32,523 nt of DNA from Streptomyces spongiae. Its GTDB lineage: Bacteria > Actinomycetota > Actinomycetes > Streptomycetales > Streptomycetaceae. Under the pieces are notes generated by a model. The model was given only the letters and a program-made list of their open reading frames with translations, had not been told where the DNA came from and did not search any database. Of the stretch, positions 1-7,951 are shown piece after piece (the first letter of the stretch is position 1; each line of letters starts with the position of its first letter). The position numbers and the translations under genes were made by a program. The DNA lies in the NCBI RefSeq assembly GCF_009377185.1, contig NZ_VJZC01000049.1, positions 1 through 32,523 on the forward strand. The letters run 5' to 3'.

Positions 1-34
1 GGTTGGGGGAGAGGGACAGGGAAGGGCGGTGGGC

Positions 35-1555
35 TCAGACGGCCGTGCGGTCCATGGGAAGGGCGATGGCCTCGGCGTCGGTGCCGCGCCCGGTGGTGAA
101 GTACGGCGAACGGCGGACGTACTTGGCCACCGCGGCCATCCCCAGGCCGACGAGCACGATGACGGCGGGCAGGGAGAACATGAACCACCCGTTGTCGGGG
201 CTCAGTTCGAAGTGGTCGCTCATGGTCAGGTACGAGTATCCGAGATAGCCGCCGAGGCCCAGCAGCACCAGACCGGACAGGGCGGGCACGCCCACGGCGA
301 GGACCGCCGTGCGCAGCCCGTCGTGCCGGGCGGACCGGAAGCGGACGGCACACGCGAGGGCGGTGAGGCCGTAGTAGAGGGCGACGAGCAGACCGATGGC
401 GTTGACGGCGGCCAGCAGCATGTCGCTCAGCCGCGGGATGGCGACGGCCAGCAGGGCGATCACGGCGGCGATGGACAGCACGATGACGGTTCCCGCGGCG
501 GGGGTGCCGTACCGCGGGTGGACCCGGGTCCACACCGGCCCCATCGTGCGGTCCCGGCCCATCGCGAGCAGCCCGCGCGCCGTCGGGATCAGCGTGGACT
601 GCACGGAGGCCGCCGCCGAGAACATCAGGGCGACCAGCGGCAGGGTGGCCCAGGGTTCGGCGGCCAGCTTCTGACCGAGGTACGGAAGGGCCTGCGGGCC
701 GTTCTTGATGAGTTCGGCGAGGCTCATCTCCCGTTGGAAGGCGACCGAGGCGAAGAGGAACAGCCCGAGCATGGCGAACAGGGCGATCAGGCCGCCGCGG
801 GCCGAGTCGCCCGGGCTTCTGGTCTCCTCGTTGACGCTGAAGGCCGCGTCCCAGCCCCAGAAGAAGAACACCGCGAGGACCATGCCCTGGGCGAAGGTCG
901 TGCCGTCGGAGATCTCGAAGGGGTTGAACCAGGAGAGCGAGAAGGACTGGTCGCCGGTGATCAGGGCCCAGCCGCAGAACCCCAGCAGCACGGTGTACTC
1001 GAAGACCAGCAGGGTGAACTGGAAACGGGTGGTGGCGCGCATCCCGGTGACCGCGAGAGCGGTGAGACCGAGCAGCAGCACCAGCCCCACGGCCGTACTG
1101 ACCCCGGTGGACGACGGATCGAGGGCGATGCCCGCCACACTGCGCAGACCGGCCTTGTTGGCGAAGATCAGGACGACCGACCCCATGACCGCGCTGGTGT
1201 AGGCGCAGAAGATGACCGAGCCGACGACGGTGACCCATCCGGTCAGGAATCCGGGCCAGGGGCCGAGCGACTTGCCGACCCAGGTGTAGCCGTTGCCGCA
1301 GTTGGGTTCCGAGCGGTTGAGGCGGGCGTACGCGGTGGCGATGCCGAGCACCGGAAGGAAGGACAGGAGCAGGAGCGCCGGGGCTTGCAGGCCCACGATG
1401 GTGGCGATCGTGCCCATGCCGATGGCGATGCTGGTGGTGGCGGCCGTGCTGGAGGCGGCGATGGCGACGCCGTCGACGACACCGAGGGAACGGCGCAGTC
1501 CGCCGGGCGGGGCCGTCGGGGACGGCTGGGGAGACAGGGGAGACAGGGACGACAT
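35..1555 (-). CDS. APC-superfamily amino acid/polyamine-type permease
   Basis: A 506-residue integral membrane protein made almost entirely of hydrophobic segments, about twelve, separated by short polar loops. This is the usual size and layout of APC-superfamily amino acid permeases. The first membrane segment follows GVVDGVAIAAS and carries a small-residue, helix-breaking stretch (AATTSIAIGMG) of the kind that lines the substrate site in this family. The reading frame is open further upstream, but the ATG at 1555 is preceded by a GAGGAG ribosome site at proper spacing and the extra upstream residues have no permease character. It diverges from the TetR gene at 1791 and so probably imports the substrate handled by the cyclase and TPP enzyme downstream of that regulator. 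The family assignment is firm; the substrate cannot be read from sequence. Confidence 0.87.
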   Translation of the reverse strand: MSSLSPLSPQPSPTAPPGGLRRSLGVVDGVAIAASSTAATTSIAIGMGTIATIVGLQAPALLLLSFLPVLGIATAYARLNRSEPNCGNGYTWVGKSLGPWPGFLTGWVTVVGSVIFCAYTSAVMGSVVLIFANKAGLRSVAGIALDPSSTGVSTAVGLVLLLGLTALAVTGMRATTRFQFTLLVFEYTVLLGFCGWALITGDQSFSLSWFNPFEISDGTTFAQGMVLAVFFFWGWDAAFSVNEETRSPGDSARGGLIALFAMLGLFLFASVAFQREMSLAELIKNGPQALPYLGQKLAAEPWATLPLVALMFSAAASVQSTLIPTARGLLAMGRDRTMGPVWTRVHPRYGTPAAGTVIVLSIAAVIALLAVAIPRLSDMLLAAVNAIGLLVALYYGLTALACAVRFRSARHDGLRTAVLAVGVPALSGLVLLGLGGYLGYSYLTMSDHFELSPDNGWFMFSLPAVIVLVGLGMAAVAKYVRRSPYFTTGRGTDAEAIALPMDRTAV

Positions 1556-1630
1556 GGAGGGCTCCTCGCGGAGAGGGGGACGAGGGAAGAGCCGCGCGGA
1601 CTGTGATGGAACACCGGGCGTTCGTCTTGC

Positions 1631-1645
1631 GTCAATCCTGTTGAC
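1631..1645. promoter_or_regulatory. Palindrome GTCAA-N5-TTGAC in the divergent promoter region
   Basis: GTCAATCCTGTTGAC has perfect 5-bp arms around a 5-base centre. The right arm forms part of TTGACA (1641-1646), a perfect -35 for the plus strand, with TTCACT as a poor -10 17 bases further on. The left arm read on the minus strand starts TTGACG, a -35-like element towards the permease. A repressor bound here could control both directions. Operator function is inferred from placement only. Confidence 0.4.
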
Positions 1646-1673
1646 ATAAGGCGGGCGGGCCCCTTCACTGCCG

Positions 1674-1774
1674 GTACAGGGTACGGAGAGGTACGCGATA
1701 CGGAGCAGTACGCGATACGGAGACGTATGCGAAACGGAGACGTATGCGGTACGGCGACGTACGCGGTCCGGAGC
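1674..1774. repeat. Six tandem 17-bp repeats upstream of the TetR gene
   Basis: Six head-to-tail units begin at 1674, 1691, 1708, 1725, 1742 and 1759, with consensus GTACGCGNTACGGAGAC. The second and third units differ only at their last two bases; the first is the most diverged and the last is one base short. Unit length is not a multiple of three, so the array is not an in-frame peptide repeat. Inside and across units there are small dyads, GTA-N5-TAC and TACG-GAGA-CGTA, typical of half-sites for a dimeric regulator. The array ends immediately before the AAAGGAG ribosome site of the TetR gene. It is probably an operator array or structured leader. Confidence 0.75.
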
Positions 1775-1790
1775 GAAAGGAGCCCCCCGG

Positions 1791-2486
1791 ATGCCCACCC
1801 GTGTTCCGCAGGAGCGCAGACGCCGCCGCCCCACCCGCTCGGGGGTCCTGCTGTCGGAGGACCTGATCGTGGAGACCGCGCTACGGCTGATCGGCGAGCA
1901 CGGCCCGGAGGCGCTCAGCGTGCGCCGGCTCGGCACCGCCATCGGCTGCGACCCGAGCGCCCTCTACCGCTACTTCCACGGCACCGACGACCTGGTGCTC
2001 GCCATCGCCGACCGCATCATCGGTGACGCCATGGCGGGGTTCGCCCCCGGGGACGACTGGGTGGCCTCACTGCGCGAGATGGCCCTGCGGGTGCGCGCCG
2101 GATACCTCGCCCACCCCCGCGCGGCCGCCTTCGCCTCGTACCGGGTGACCCGGCGGGAGAACGAGATACGTGCCGTGGAGACCGGGATCGGGCTGCTGCT
2201 GTCGGCGGGCTTCGCACCTGTCGACGCGACGCGCCTGTACCTGACGTTCATCGACACCGTGCTCAGCCACGCCGCCATGGACGCCGCGTTCCAGGCACTC
2301 CCGCGACCGCAGCGCGAAGCCGACCACCGGGCGTGGCACGACGTCTACCAGGGGCTGGACCCCGTGGCGTATCCCGCGCTGACCACCGTGCGCCAGGAGC
2401 TGCACAGCATGGGGGACAGTTCCTTCGAGGAGGCGGTCGACCTCCTGCTGGAGGCCCTGGCGGCGCGCGCCCCGGGGATGCTGTGA
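1791..2486 (+). CDS. TetR/AcrR-family transcriptional regulator
   Basis: A 231-residue protein with the TetR architecture: a basic N-terminal tail (RRRRPTRSG), a helix-turn-helix at about residues 24-70 (IVETALRLIGEHG, LSVRRLGTAIGCDPSALYRYFHGTDDL) and an alpha-helical ligand-binding domain. The DPSALYRYF recognition helix with following aromatic residues is characteristic. The ATG at 1791 has an AAAGGAG ribosome site. The gene diverges from a permease and sits 46 bases before a catabolic hydrolase on the same strand, so it most likely senses the transported compound or its breakdown product. The 17-bp repeats and the palindrome just upstream are the obvious candidate binding sites, implying autoregulation. 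The ligand is unknown. Confidence 0.9.
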   Translation: MPTRVPQERRRRRPTRSGVLLSEDLIVETALRLIGEHGPEALSVRRLGTAIGCDPSALYRYFHGTDDLVLAIADRIIGDAMAGFAPGDDWVASLREMALRVRAGYLAHPRAAAFASYRVTRRENEIRAVETGIGLLLSAGFAPVDATRLYLTFIDTVLSHAAMDAAFQALPRPQREADHRAWHDVYQGLDPVAYPALTTVRQELHSMGDSSFEEAVDLLLEALAARAPGML

Positions 2487-2532
2487 GTTCCGTTCCATAT
2501 CTTCCCGTCTTCCCGTCTTCCCAGGAGGCATC

Positions 2533-3318
2533 GTGCCCGAGCCGTCCGTCCTCGCTTCGCTGGTGTCCGCGTTGCGCGGTGGGGCGATCGAAGTCGTCGA
2601 CCTCACCTCGCCGCTGTCCTCGTCGACACCGGTCATCCAGCTGCCGCCCGAGTTCGGCCAGACGGCGGTGTTCGAACTTCAGGAGATCAGCCGGTACGAC
2701 GACCGGGGACCGGCCTGGTACTGGAACAACTTCCGTAGCGGCGAGCACACCGGCACCCACTTCGACGCCCCGAACCACTGGGTGACCGGGAAGGACCTCT
2801 CCGACGTGGCGTCCGTGCCCGCGCGTCGGCTGATCGCACCGGCCGCCGTACTGGACTTCACCGCCGAGGCGGAGGCGGACCCGGACTTCCTTGTGGAAGT
2901 GGAGCACGTCAAGGCATGGGAGGCGGTGAACGGCCCCCTTCCCGACGGCGGTTGGCTGTTGCTGCGCACCGGCTGGGACGCACGTTCGCACGCGCAGGAG
3001 GAGTTCCTGAACGCGGACGAGAACGGCCCGCACACCCCTGGCCTGTCGCCCGACTGCGCCCGCTGGGTGGCTCAGGAGTCGCCGGTGATCGGCCTCGGAG
3101 TGGAGACCGTGGGCACCGACGCCGGACGGGGGTTCGCGTTCGACCCCGCCTTCCCCTGCCACTCCTATCTCATGGGCAGCGACAAGTACGGGCTGACCCA
3201 GCTGCGGAACCTGGCGGCGCTGCCCGCGACCGGCTCCGTCGTCATCGCGGGACCGCTGCCCATCGTCGCCGGATCAGGGTCTCCCGCGCGGGTGCTCGCG
3301 CTGGTGGAGCGCTCGTGA
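2533..3318 (+). CDS. Cyclase-family metal-dependent hydrolase (kynurenine formamidase/isatin hydrolase superfamily)
   Basis: A 261-residue protein beginning at a GTG with AGGAGG upstream. The superfamily metal-binding signature HTGTHFDAPNHW lies at residues 72-83; His72, His75, Asp77 and His82 would bind the metal (usually Mn or Zn). Further family features are a D-L-T-S-P-L start near residue 23 and a late GLGVETVGTDAGRG segment. Known members hydrolyse ring amides or N-formyl bonds: kynurenine formamidase, isatin hydrolase, and polyketide cyclase-like proteins. Its stop codon overlaps the GTG of the following TPP enzyme (GTGA at 3315), so the two are translationally coupled and probably act in sequence. 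The substrate is not evident; an isatin- or formamide-like compound is only one possibility. Confidence 0.85.
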   Translation: MPEPSVLASLVSALRGGAIEVVDLTSPLSSSTPVIQLPPEFGQTAVFELQEISRYDDRGPAWYWNNFRSGEHTGTHFDAPNHWVTGKDLSDVASVPARRLIAPAAVLDFTAEAEADPDFLVEVEHVKAWEAVNGPLPDGGWLLLRTGWDARSHAQEEFLNADENGPHTPGLSPDCARWVAQESPVIGLGVETVGTDAGRGFAFDPAFPCHSYLMGSDKYGLTQLRNLAALPATGSVVIAGPLPIVAGSGSPARVLALVERS

Positions 3319-4961
3319 AGGTCGCGGAGGCCGTCGGGCGGGCGTTGTCCGCCGCCGGGGTCGGTCAGGTCTTCGGGGTGGTCGGATCGGGCAACTTCCA
3401 TCTGACCAACGCCATGGTCGCGGCGGGTTCGCGGTACGTCGCCGCACGTCACGAGGGCGGCGCGGCGACCATGGCCGACGCCTACGCGCGCATGAGCGGC
3501 ACCGTGGCCGCCGTGAGCGTCCATCAGGGGCCCGGCCTGACGAACGCCATGACGGGCATCGCCGAGGCGGCCAAGAGCCGGACGCCGCTCCTCGTCCTGG
3601 CAGCCGAGGTGACCGAGCCGCGATCCAACTTCCACGTCGACCAGGCGGCGCTGGCGCGCGCGGTGGGCGCGCTCCCGGTACGGATCACGTCGGCCGAGGA
3701 CGCTGTGGGGCAGGCCCGCGCCGCGGTGCACCGGGCCCTGCGTGAACGGCGCACCGTACTGCTCAACCTGCCCTTGGACGTACAGGCGCTGGACGTGCCC
3801 GGCGGTGTCACGGAACGGATCGCGCCGCCACCGCAGCGGGCCGCGGTCGAACCGGCGCCGGCGGACGTGGCGGAGTTGGCGCGGGTGCTGGAGCGGGCGC
3901 GTCGGCCGGTCTTCGTGGCTGGGCGGGGCGCCCGCTCGCCCGGCGCCCGCGATGCCCTCGAAGCTCTCGCCGAGCGCTGCGGCGCGCTGCTCGCGACCTC
4001 CGCCGTGGCGCGCGGCCTGTTCCACGGCAACCCGTGGTCGCTCGACGTGTCCGGAGGTTTCTCGTCGCCCCTGGCGGCGGAGCTCATCGGGGCGGCGGAC
4101 ACGATCGTGGGCTGGGGCTGCGCACTGAACATGTGGACCATGCGGCACGGCCGCCTGATCGGTGCCGGCACGACCGTGGTGCAGGTCGACGACGACACGT
4201 CGGCACTCGGGGCGCATCGGACGGTGGATGTGGGGGTCACCGGCGACGTCGAACTCACGGCGCGGCGCGTGCTGGAGACCTACGGTGGGGACACGCGGTG
4301 TCAGGGCTGCCGGACCGCCGACACCGCCGCGGCCATCGCCGCACGGGTGCGCTGGCGGGACGTGCCGTATGAGGACACCGGCACGCGCGAACGGATGGAC
4401 CCGCGGACGCTGACCATCGCGCTCGACGACATCCTCCCCGCGGAGCGGGTGATCGGAGTGGACTCCGGCAACTTCATGGGCTACCCCAGCATGTACCTGT
4501 CGGTGCCGGACGAGAACGGCCTGTGCTTCACCCAGGCGTTCCAGTCGATCGGTCTGGGGCTGGCGACCGCGATCGGCGCGGCACTGGCGCGGCCGGACCG
4601 GCTCGCGGTGGCCGCGCTCGGGGACGGCGGCGCGCTGATGGGCGCCGCGGAACTCGACACGGTACGCAGGCTCGGGCTGCCGATGGTGGTCGTCGTGTAC
4701 AACGACGACGCCTATGGAGCCGAGGTGCATCACTTCGGGCCCGACGGACATCCGCTCGACACGGTCGAGTTCCCGGCGACCGATGTCGCCGCCGTGGCGC
4801 GCGGGTACGGCTTCGAGGCGGTGACCGTGCGTACGCGGACGGACCTGAAGGCTGTCGAGGACTGGGTCGCCGGGCCCCGGTCCGCGCCCCTGCTCATCGA
4901 TGCCAAGGTGGTCGGGGACCGAGGGGCCTGGTGGCTCGAGGACGCGTTTCGCGGACATTGA
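3315..4961 (+). CDS. Thiamine-diphosphate-dependent enzyme (acetolactate synthase/benzoylformate decarboxylase family)
   Basis: A 548-residue protein with the three domains of the family. The N-terminal Pyr domain carries Glu47 in ARHEGGAATMADAYAR, the conserved glutamate that activates TPP. The middle domain holds the FVAGRGARSPGA segment. The C-terminal PP domain has GDGGALMGAAELDTVRRLGLP near residue 436, followed by YNDDAYG; this is the GDG-N~26-N(D/N) Mg-TPP motif, with ND in place of the common NN. The GTG start overlaps the cyclase stop. Such enzymes decarboxylate 2-keto acids, cleave 1,2-diketones or condense aldehydes. Next to a ring-amide-type hydrolase it may decarboxylate or cleave the opened product. 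Acetolactate synthase for branched-chain biosynthesis is unlikely in this context, with no small subunit adjacent. Confidence 0.86.
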   Translation: MKVAEAVGRALSAAGVGQVFGVVGSGNFHLTNAMVAAGSRYVAARHEGGAATMADAYARMSGTVAAVSVHQGPGLTNAMTGIAEAAKSRTPLLVLAAEVTEPRSNFHVDQAALARAVGALPVRITSAEDAVGQARAAVHRALRERRTVLLNLPLDVQALDVPGGVTERIAPPPQRAAVEPAPADVAELARVLERARRPVFVAGRGARSPGARDALEALAERCGALLATSAVARGLFHGNPWSLDVSGGFSSPLAAELIGAADTIVGWGCALNMWTMRHGRLIGAGTTVVQVDDDTSALGAHRTVDVGVTGDVELTARRVLETYGGDTRCQGCRTADTAAAIAARVRWRDVPYEDTGTRERMDPRTLTIALDDILPAERVIGVDSGNFMGYPSMYLSVPDENGLCFTQAFQSIGLGLATAIGAALARPDRLAVAALGDGGALMGAAELDTVRRLGLPMVVVVYNDDAYGAEVHHFGPDGHPLDTVEFPATDVAAVARGYGFEAVTVRTRTDLKAVEDWVAGPRSAPLLIDAKVVGDRGAWWLEDAFRGH

Positions 4962-4984
4962 GCGTGACAGGGACGGGGAGGAGC

Positions 4985-5551
4985 ATGGACATGTTCGGCG
5001 GCCGGTGGCCGGTCATCGCCGGAGTGGTGATCTGGCTGGGGTCCGTGATGGCCTGTGGGCCGAGCGAAAAGGCAGCGGAGGGCGGAGCCACCAGCGCCTC
5101 GTCGGCGCACGTTCGCTTCGACGAGGAGGTCGAGCTCGCCGACGGTCGCCGCGTGGGCGTCTCGTACGCCGCCGGGCGCGGGCTCCTGGAGCAGCACCAG
5201 GACGCCCGGACGAAGGCATGGAGCAAGCCGCGGTTGGTGTACCGGACGGCGTCCGAGCCGTGCCAGGGCATCACACTCAAGGCGTTCGACGGCACGGTCG
5301 CGGTCATGGCGGACTGGGGCCTCTACTGCTCGGACGGCGAACCTCCGAGGGAGTCCATCGCCGCGGTCGGCACCGACGATCTGTCGCGGTGGGACACGAG
5401 GCTCACCAAGGACTTCGACGGCTGGACCAAGGTCGTGGCCACGGCGGGCTCGCGGCACCTGCGCTTCACCAGGGTCTCCACCGAATGGCTGGTGCGGCTT
5501 CGGTGGAGCCGGTCGGAGGGCTTCGCGGAGGTGGAGGAGATCCGCCGCTGA
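4985..5551 (+). CDS. Small secreted lipoprotein of unknown function
   Basis: A 188-residue protein with an N-terminal hydrophobic segment (PVIAGVVIWLGSVMAC) ending in a lipobox-like VMAC. Cys24 would be lipidated and the rest would lie outside the cell membrane. After a Ser/Ala-rich linker the mature part contains two further cysteines (SEPC, LYC) that could form a disulphide, and repeated W/D/R stretches suggestive of a small beta-rich domain. No family was recognised. The ATG at 4985 has GGGGAGGAG upstream; another ATG is two codons on. It starts 23 bases after the TPP enzyme, so it is probably the last gene of that transcript, which ends at the hairpin at 5566-5593. Confidence 0.7.
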   Translation: MDMFGGRWPVIAGVVIWLGSVMACGPSEKAAEGGATSASSAHVRFDEEVELADGRRVGVSYAAGRGLLEQHQDARTKAWSKPRLVYRTASEPCQGITLKAFDGTVAVMADWGLYCSDGEPPRESIAAVGTDDLSRWDTRLTKDFDGWTKVVATAGSRHLRFTRVSTEWLVRLRWSRSEGFAEVEEIRR

Positions 5552-5565
5552 GCCCGGAGGGCGTA

Positions 5566-5593
5566 CCGGGCCCGGGAGTTCACCCGGGCCCGG
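5566..5593. terminator. Hairpin terminator between convergent genes
   Basis: CCGGGCCCGGG (5566-5576), a 6-base loop AGTTCA, and the exact complement CCCGGGCCCGG (5583-5593) form a perfect 11-bp stem of G-C pairs. It lies 15 bases after the lipoprotein stop and 28 bases beyond the stop of the convergent glycosidase, so it probably ends both transcripts. There is no U-tract, as is common in high-G+C actinobacteria. Confidence 0.75.
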
Positions 5594-5620
5594 GGCCGAG
5601 CACGGCAGCGGCTCGCCGCG

Positions 5621-7951
5621 TTACGGCAGCCCCCAGGGCTCGCCCGGCTCGCTCACCGTCACCGGCGCGATGACGAGATCGGGGCGTCGGCCTGCGTACA
5701 GGAGCACCTCGCGGCCCTTGGGGAGGTCGATCGCGAGGGTGCCGTCGTCCGTCGGGCGGGTGCGGGCAGGGGCGCCGTCGTCGAGGACGGCGGTCACCGG
5801 GCCGCCGGTCAGACCGTGCCGGAGTTCGAGAGGCTCCCCCGCCAGGCTCCGTACGCGGATGAACCGGGTGACCCGGCCCGTGCGGGACGCGCTCACGAGG
5901 AAGGCGCCCTGGGTGCGGAAGTCGTGGAGGGTGACGTCGGCCCAGGAGTCCGGTACGGCGGGGAAGACCCGTACGACACCGCCCCAGCTCTGGCAGAGCA
6001 TGTCGTGCAGGGACTGCGAGGCCGACAGCGGAGTCTCGATGACGGGACCGGCCTCGGTGTAGTGGGTGTTGGCACGGCACGGGTAGCGCGTCGTCGGGTC
6101 GAAGAACTTCTTCAGGTACGACAGGGCGGTGTCGCCGCGACCCATCATCGCGTACAGCGACGCGGCGCCCGTGTAGCTGTACCCGCGGTGGGAGCCGGTC
6201 AGCGCGTGCCAGTGGACGACCGACTTCTCGATCAGCTCGCGTTGCTCCGGCTGGTCCCAGTTGACGAGGTACAGCGGATAGACCATCAGCAGGTGGGAGT
6301 AGTGGCGGTGGGACTGCGCGTACGGGGTGTCGGCGCCGATCATGAAACCGTTGTCGTCCACCGGGTACGGCGTGAGCTTGGCCGAAACCTCCTGCCAGCG
6401 TGCCTTCAACGGGTCGTCGATCCCCAGGCGCTCGGACGCCTCCAGCAGCGTGGCGCAGCCCCAACGGATCAGGGACAGGTCGTAGTTGGTGTCCTTCGGG
6501 GGCACGACCGGGTACTCCGGGGACAACGTCGACGGCAGGTGCAGTTTGCCGTCGTCTCCCGGCTGGAGGAAGTGCAGGTAGTAGTTGATCGTGCGGCGCA
6601 GCAGCGGGTACACCGTGTCGCGCAGCAGGGACTCGTCCATGGTGTGCCGGTAGCTCAGCCACGCGTTGTGGAGGGCCCACGTCAGGTTGCCCGACTCGCC
6701 ACCGCTGCCCGGGGTGGGGGCGCTGCGGTTCATGAACATGTCCGCGCTGCGGCCCACTCCGGCGCTGTCCGAGCGGTAGGCGGCGGGCACGTTCGCGATC
6801 AGCTGCTCCTGGCTCTGGCGGAGGGTACTGGCCAGCGAGTCGAGTTCCATGTGGTTGGAGCCATGGATCAGCCAGTACTCGAGCTGCACGTTGAGGTTCC
6901 ACCACACGGCGGGCCAGGGTGTGGGCTCCAGCCACGGCCCCGACGTGGCCATCACCGGGCCGCCCTCGCGGCTGGCCGACGCGACCTTGTAGAGCTGGAT
7001 CCAGTGGAAGCTCTGCAGTCGCTCGTCGGGGATCGAGACGAAACTCTTGCGGTAGAACGCGTGCCACCAGCGGGTGTGGCGGTCACGGAGAGTCCGGTAC
7101 GGGGCGGCCCGCTGGATCTTCTTCAGCGAGGTGTCGCCGGCCCGTGTGTCGGAGGGATGGCTGTGGGCGACGCTCAGCAGGAGGAGGTCTCCGGAGCGGC
7201 GGTGGGCCGTCGCGGTCTGGCCGCCGCCGGTGAGCGGCTGCAGGACCTGTTCGATGTCGCCGGTGGTGCGTGTCGTCCACGGCGGGTTGGGGACGTATCC
7301 GCTCGGTGGCGCCTCGCTGATCTTCCGGGGGCTGATCGCCTCCTCGGGGTGGAACGTCCAGCGGACCTCCTCGTCGCCGTCGGCCGTCGCGCGTGCGGTG
7401 AGTAACCCGTCATGGATGAACGCGGCGAGCGACAGGGAGCCCTTGTCCGTGGTGACCGTGCCGGTGAGCTCGGCGTTCCACAGGCTCAGGCGCCAGTCGA
7501 CCGCGGTGACGGTGCCGACCGGATCGAGGGTCAGGTGCCCCACGGGCAACCGGCAGGTGCCCCAGCCGCTGCCGAACTCGGGGCGGTGGTCCTGCACTTC
7601 GCCGTGCTGGACGGTGAAGCGGATGCCCTTCGTGTCCGGGTCCTGGTACACCATGCTGCCGAGCCGTCCGTCACCCAGGAACGGCCCTTCGTGCCACAAC
7701 GTGGGCAGCTTGTGCCAGACCAGGTCCTGTCGGCGCAGGAAGTCGGCCCAGGCACCGCTGGAGTCCATTCGGTTGCGGAGCTTCCAGGGAGCGCGGCCGG
7801 GACCGGCGGCCGTGAGGTCTTCGCCTTGGACCGCGCCGCCGGGGGCGGCTTCGGCGACCGTGGGCAGGGCGGCGAGCGCCGTCCCGCCGAGCACGGAGCC
7901 GAGCACGGTTCTTCTGGGGGTCTTTCCTCGATGCGTTGCCACACCGCTCAC
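5621..7951 (-). CDS. Tat-exported GH95-like glycoside hydrolase
   Basis: A 776-residue protein beginning with a twin-arginine signal (TPRRTVLGSVLGGTALAALP, residues 11-30) and an AEAAP-type cleavage region. It has an N-terminal beta-sandwich with LGDGRLGSMVY and a C-terminal alpha-barrel, the layout of GH95 alpha-fucosidases and relatives. Asn352 and Asn354 in WWNLNVQLEYW match the NxN pair, and Glu479 in LSPEYP matches the general acid. The family's DGNFG aspartate appears replaced by Glu639 in IETPLSASQSLHDML. The GTG start at 7951 overlaps the stop of the upstream lyase-like gene (GTGA) and has no strong ribosome site, implying coupled translation. Leu183 is a TTA codon (7403-7405). Exact sugar specificity is uncertain; fucosidase or galactosidase activity on a plant or algal glycan is an inference. 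Confidence 0.78.
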   Translation of the reverse strand: MSGVATHRGKTPRRTVLGSVLGGTALAALPTVAEAAPGGAVQGEDLTAAGPGRAPWKLRNRMDSSGAWADFLRRQDLVWHKLPTLWHEGPFLGDGRLGSMVYQDPDTKGIRFTVQHGEVQDHRPEFGSGWGTCRLPVGHLTLDPVGTVTAVDWRLSLWNAELTGTVTTDKGSLSLAAFIHDGLLTARATADGDEEVRWTFHPEEAISPRKISEAPPSGYVPNPPWTTRTTGDIEQVLQPLTGGGQTATAHRRSGDLLLLSVAHSHPSDTRAGDTSLKKIQRAAPYRTLRDRHTRWWHAFYRKSFVSIPDERLQSFHWIQLYKVASASREGGPVMATSGPWLEPTPWPAVWWNLNVQLEYWLIHGSNHMELDSLASTLRQSQEQLIANVPAAYRSDSAGVGRSADMFMNRSAPTPGSGGESGNLTWALHNAWLSYRHTMDESLLRDTVYPLLRRTINYYLHFLQPGDDGKLHLPSTLSPEYPVVPPKDTNYDLSLIRWGCATLLEASERLGIDDPLKARWQEVSAKLTPYPVDDNGFMIGADTPYAQSHRHYSHLLMVYPLYLVNWDQPEQRELIEKSVVHWHALTGSHRGYSYTGAASLYAMMGRGDTALSYLKKFFDPTTRYPCRANTHYTEAGPVIETPLSASQSLHDMLCQSWGGVVRVFPAVPDSWADVTLHDFRTQGAFLVSASRTGRVTRFIRVRSLAGEPLELRHGLTGGPVTAVLDDGAPARTRPTDDGTLAIDLPKGREVLLYAGRRPDLVIAPVTVSEPGEPWGLP

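Noticed and set aside
29..1606. Long plus-strand reading frame opposite the permease
   Set aside because: Its translation is Gly/Arg/Asp/Gln-rich low-complexity sequence with no motifs, typical of the antisense of a high-G+C gene; the minus-strand permease explains the region.
1674..1774. CRISPR array
   Set aside because: The 17-bp units are directly abutting with no spacers, and no cas genes are present.
3165..4958. Minus-strand 597-codon frame opposite the TPP enzyme
   Set aside because: Arg/His/Gly-rich shadow of the TPP gene without ribosome site or domain.
3315..4961. Acetolactate synthase large subunit for branched-chain amino acid biosynthesis
   Set aside because: No small subunit or ilvC neighbour, and the partner is a cyclase-family hydrolase under a TetR regulator.
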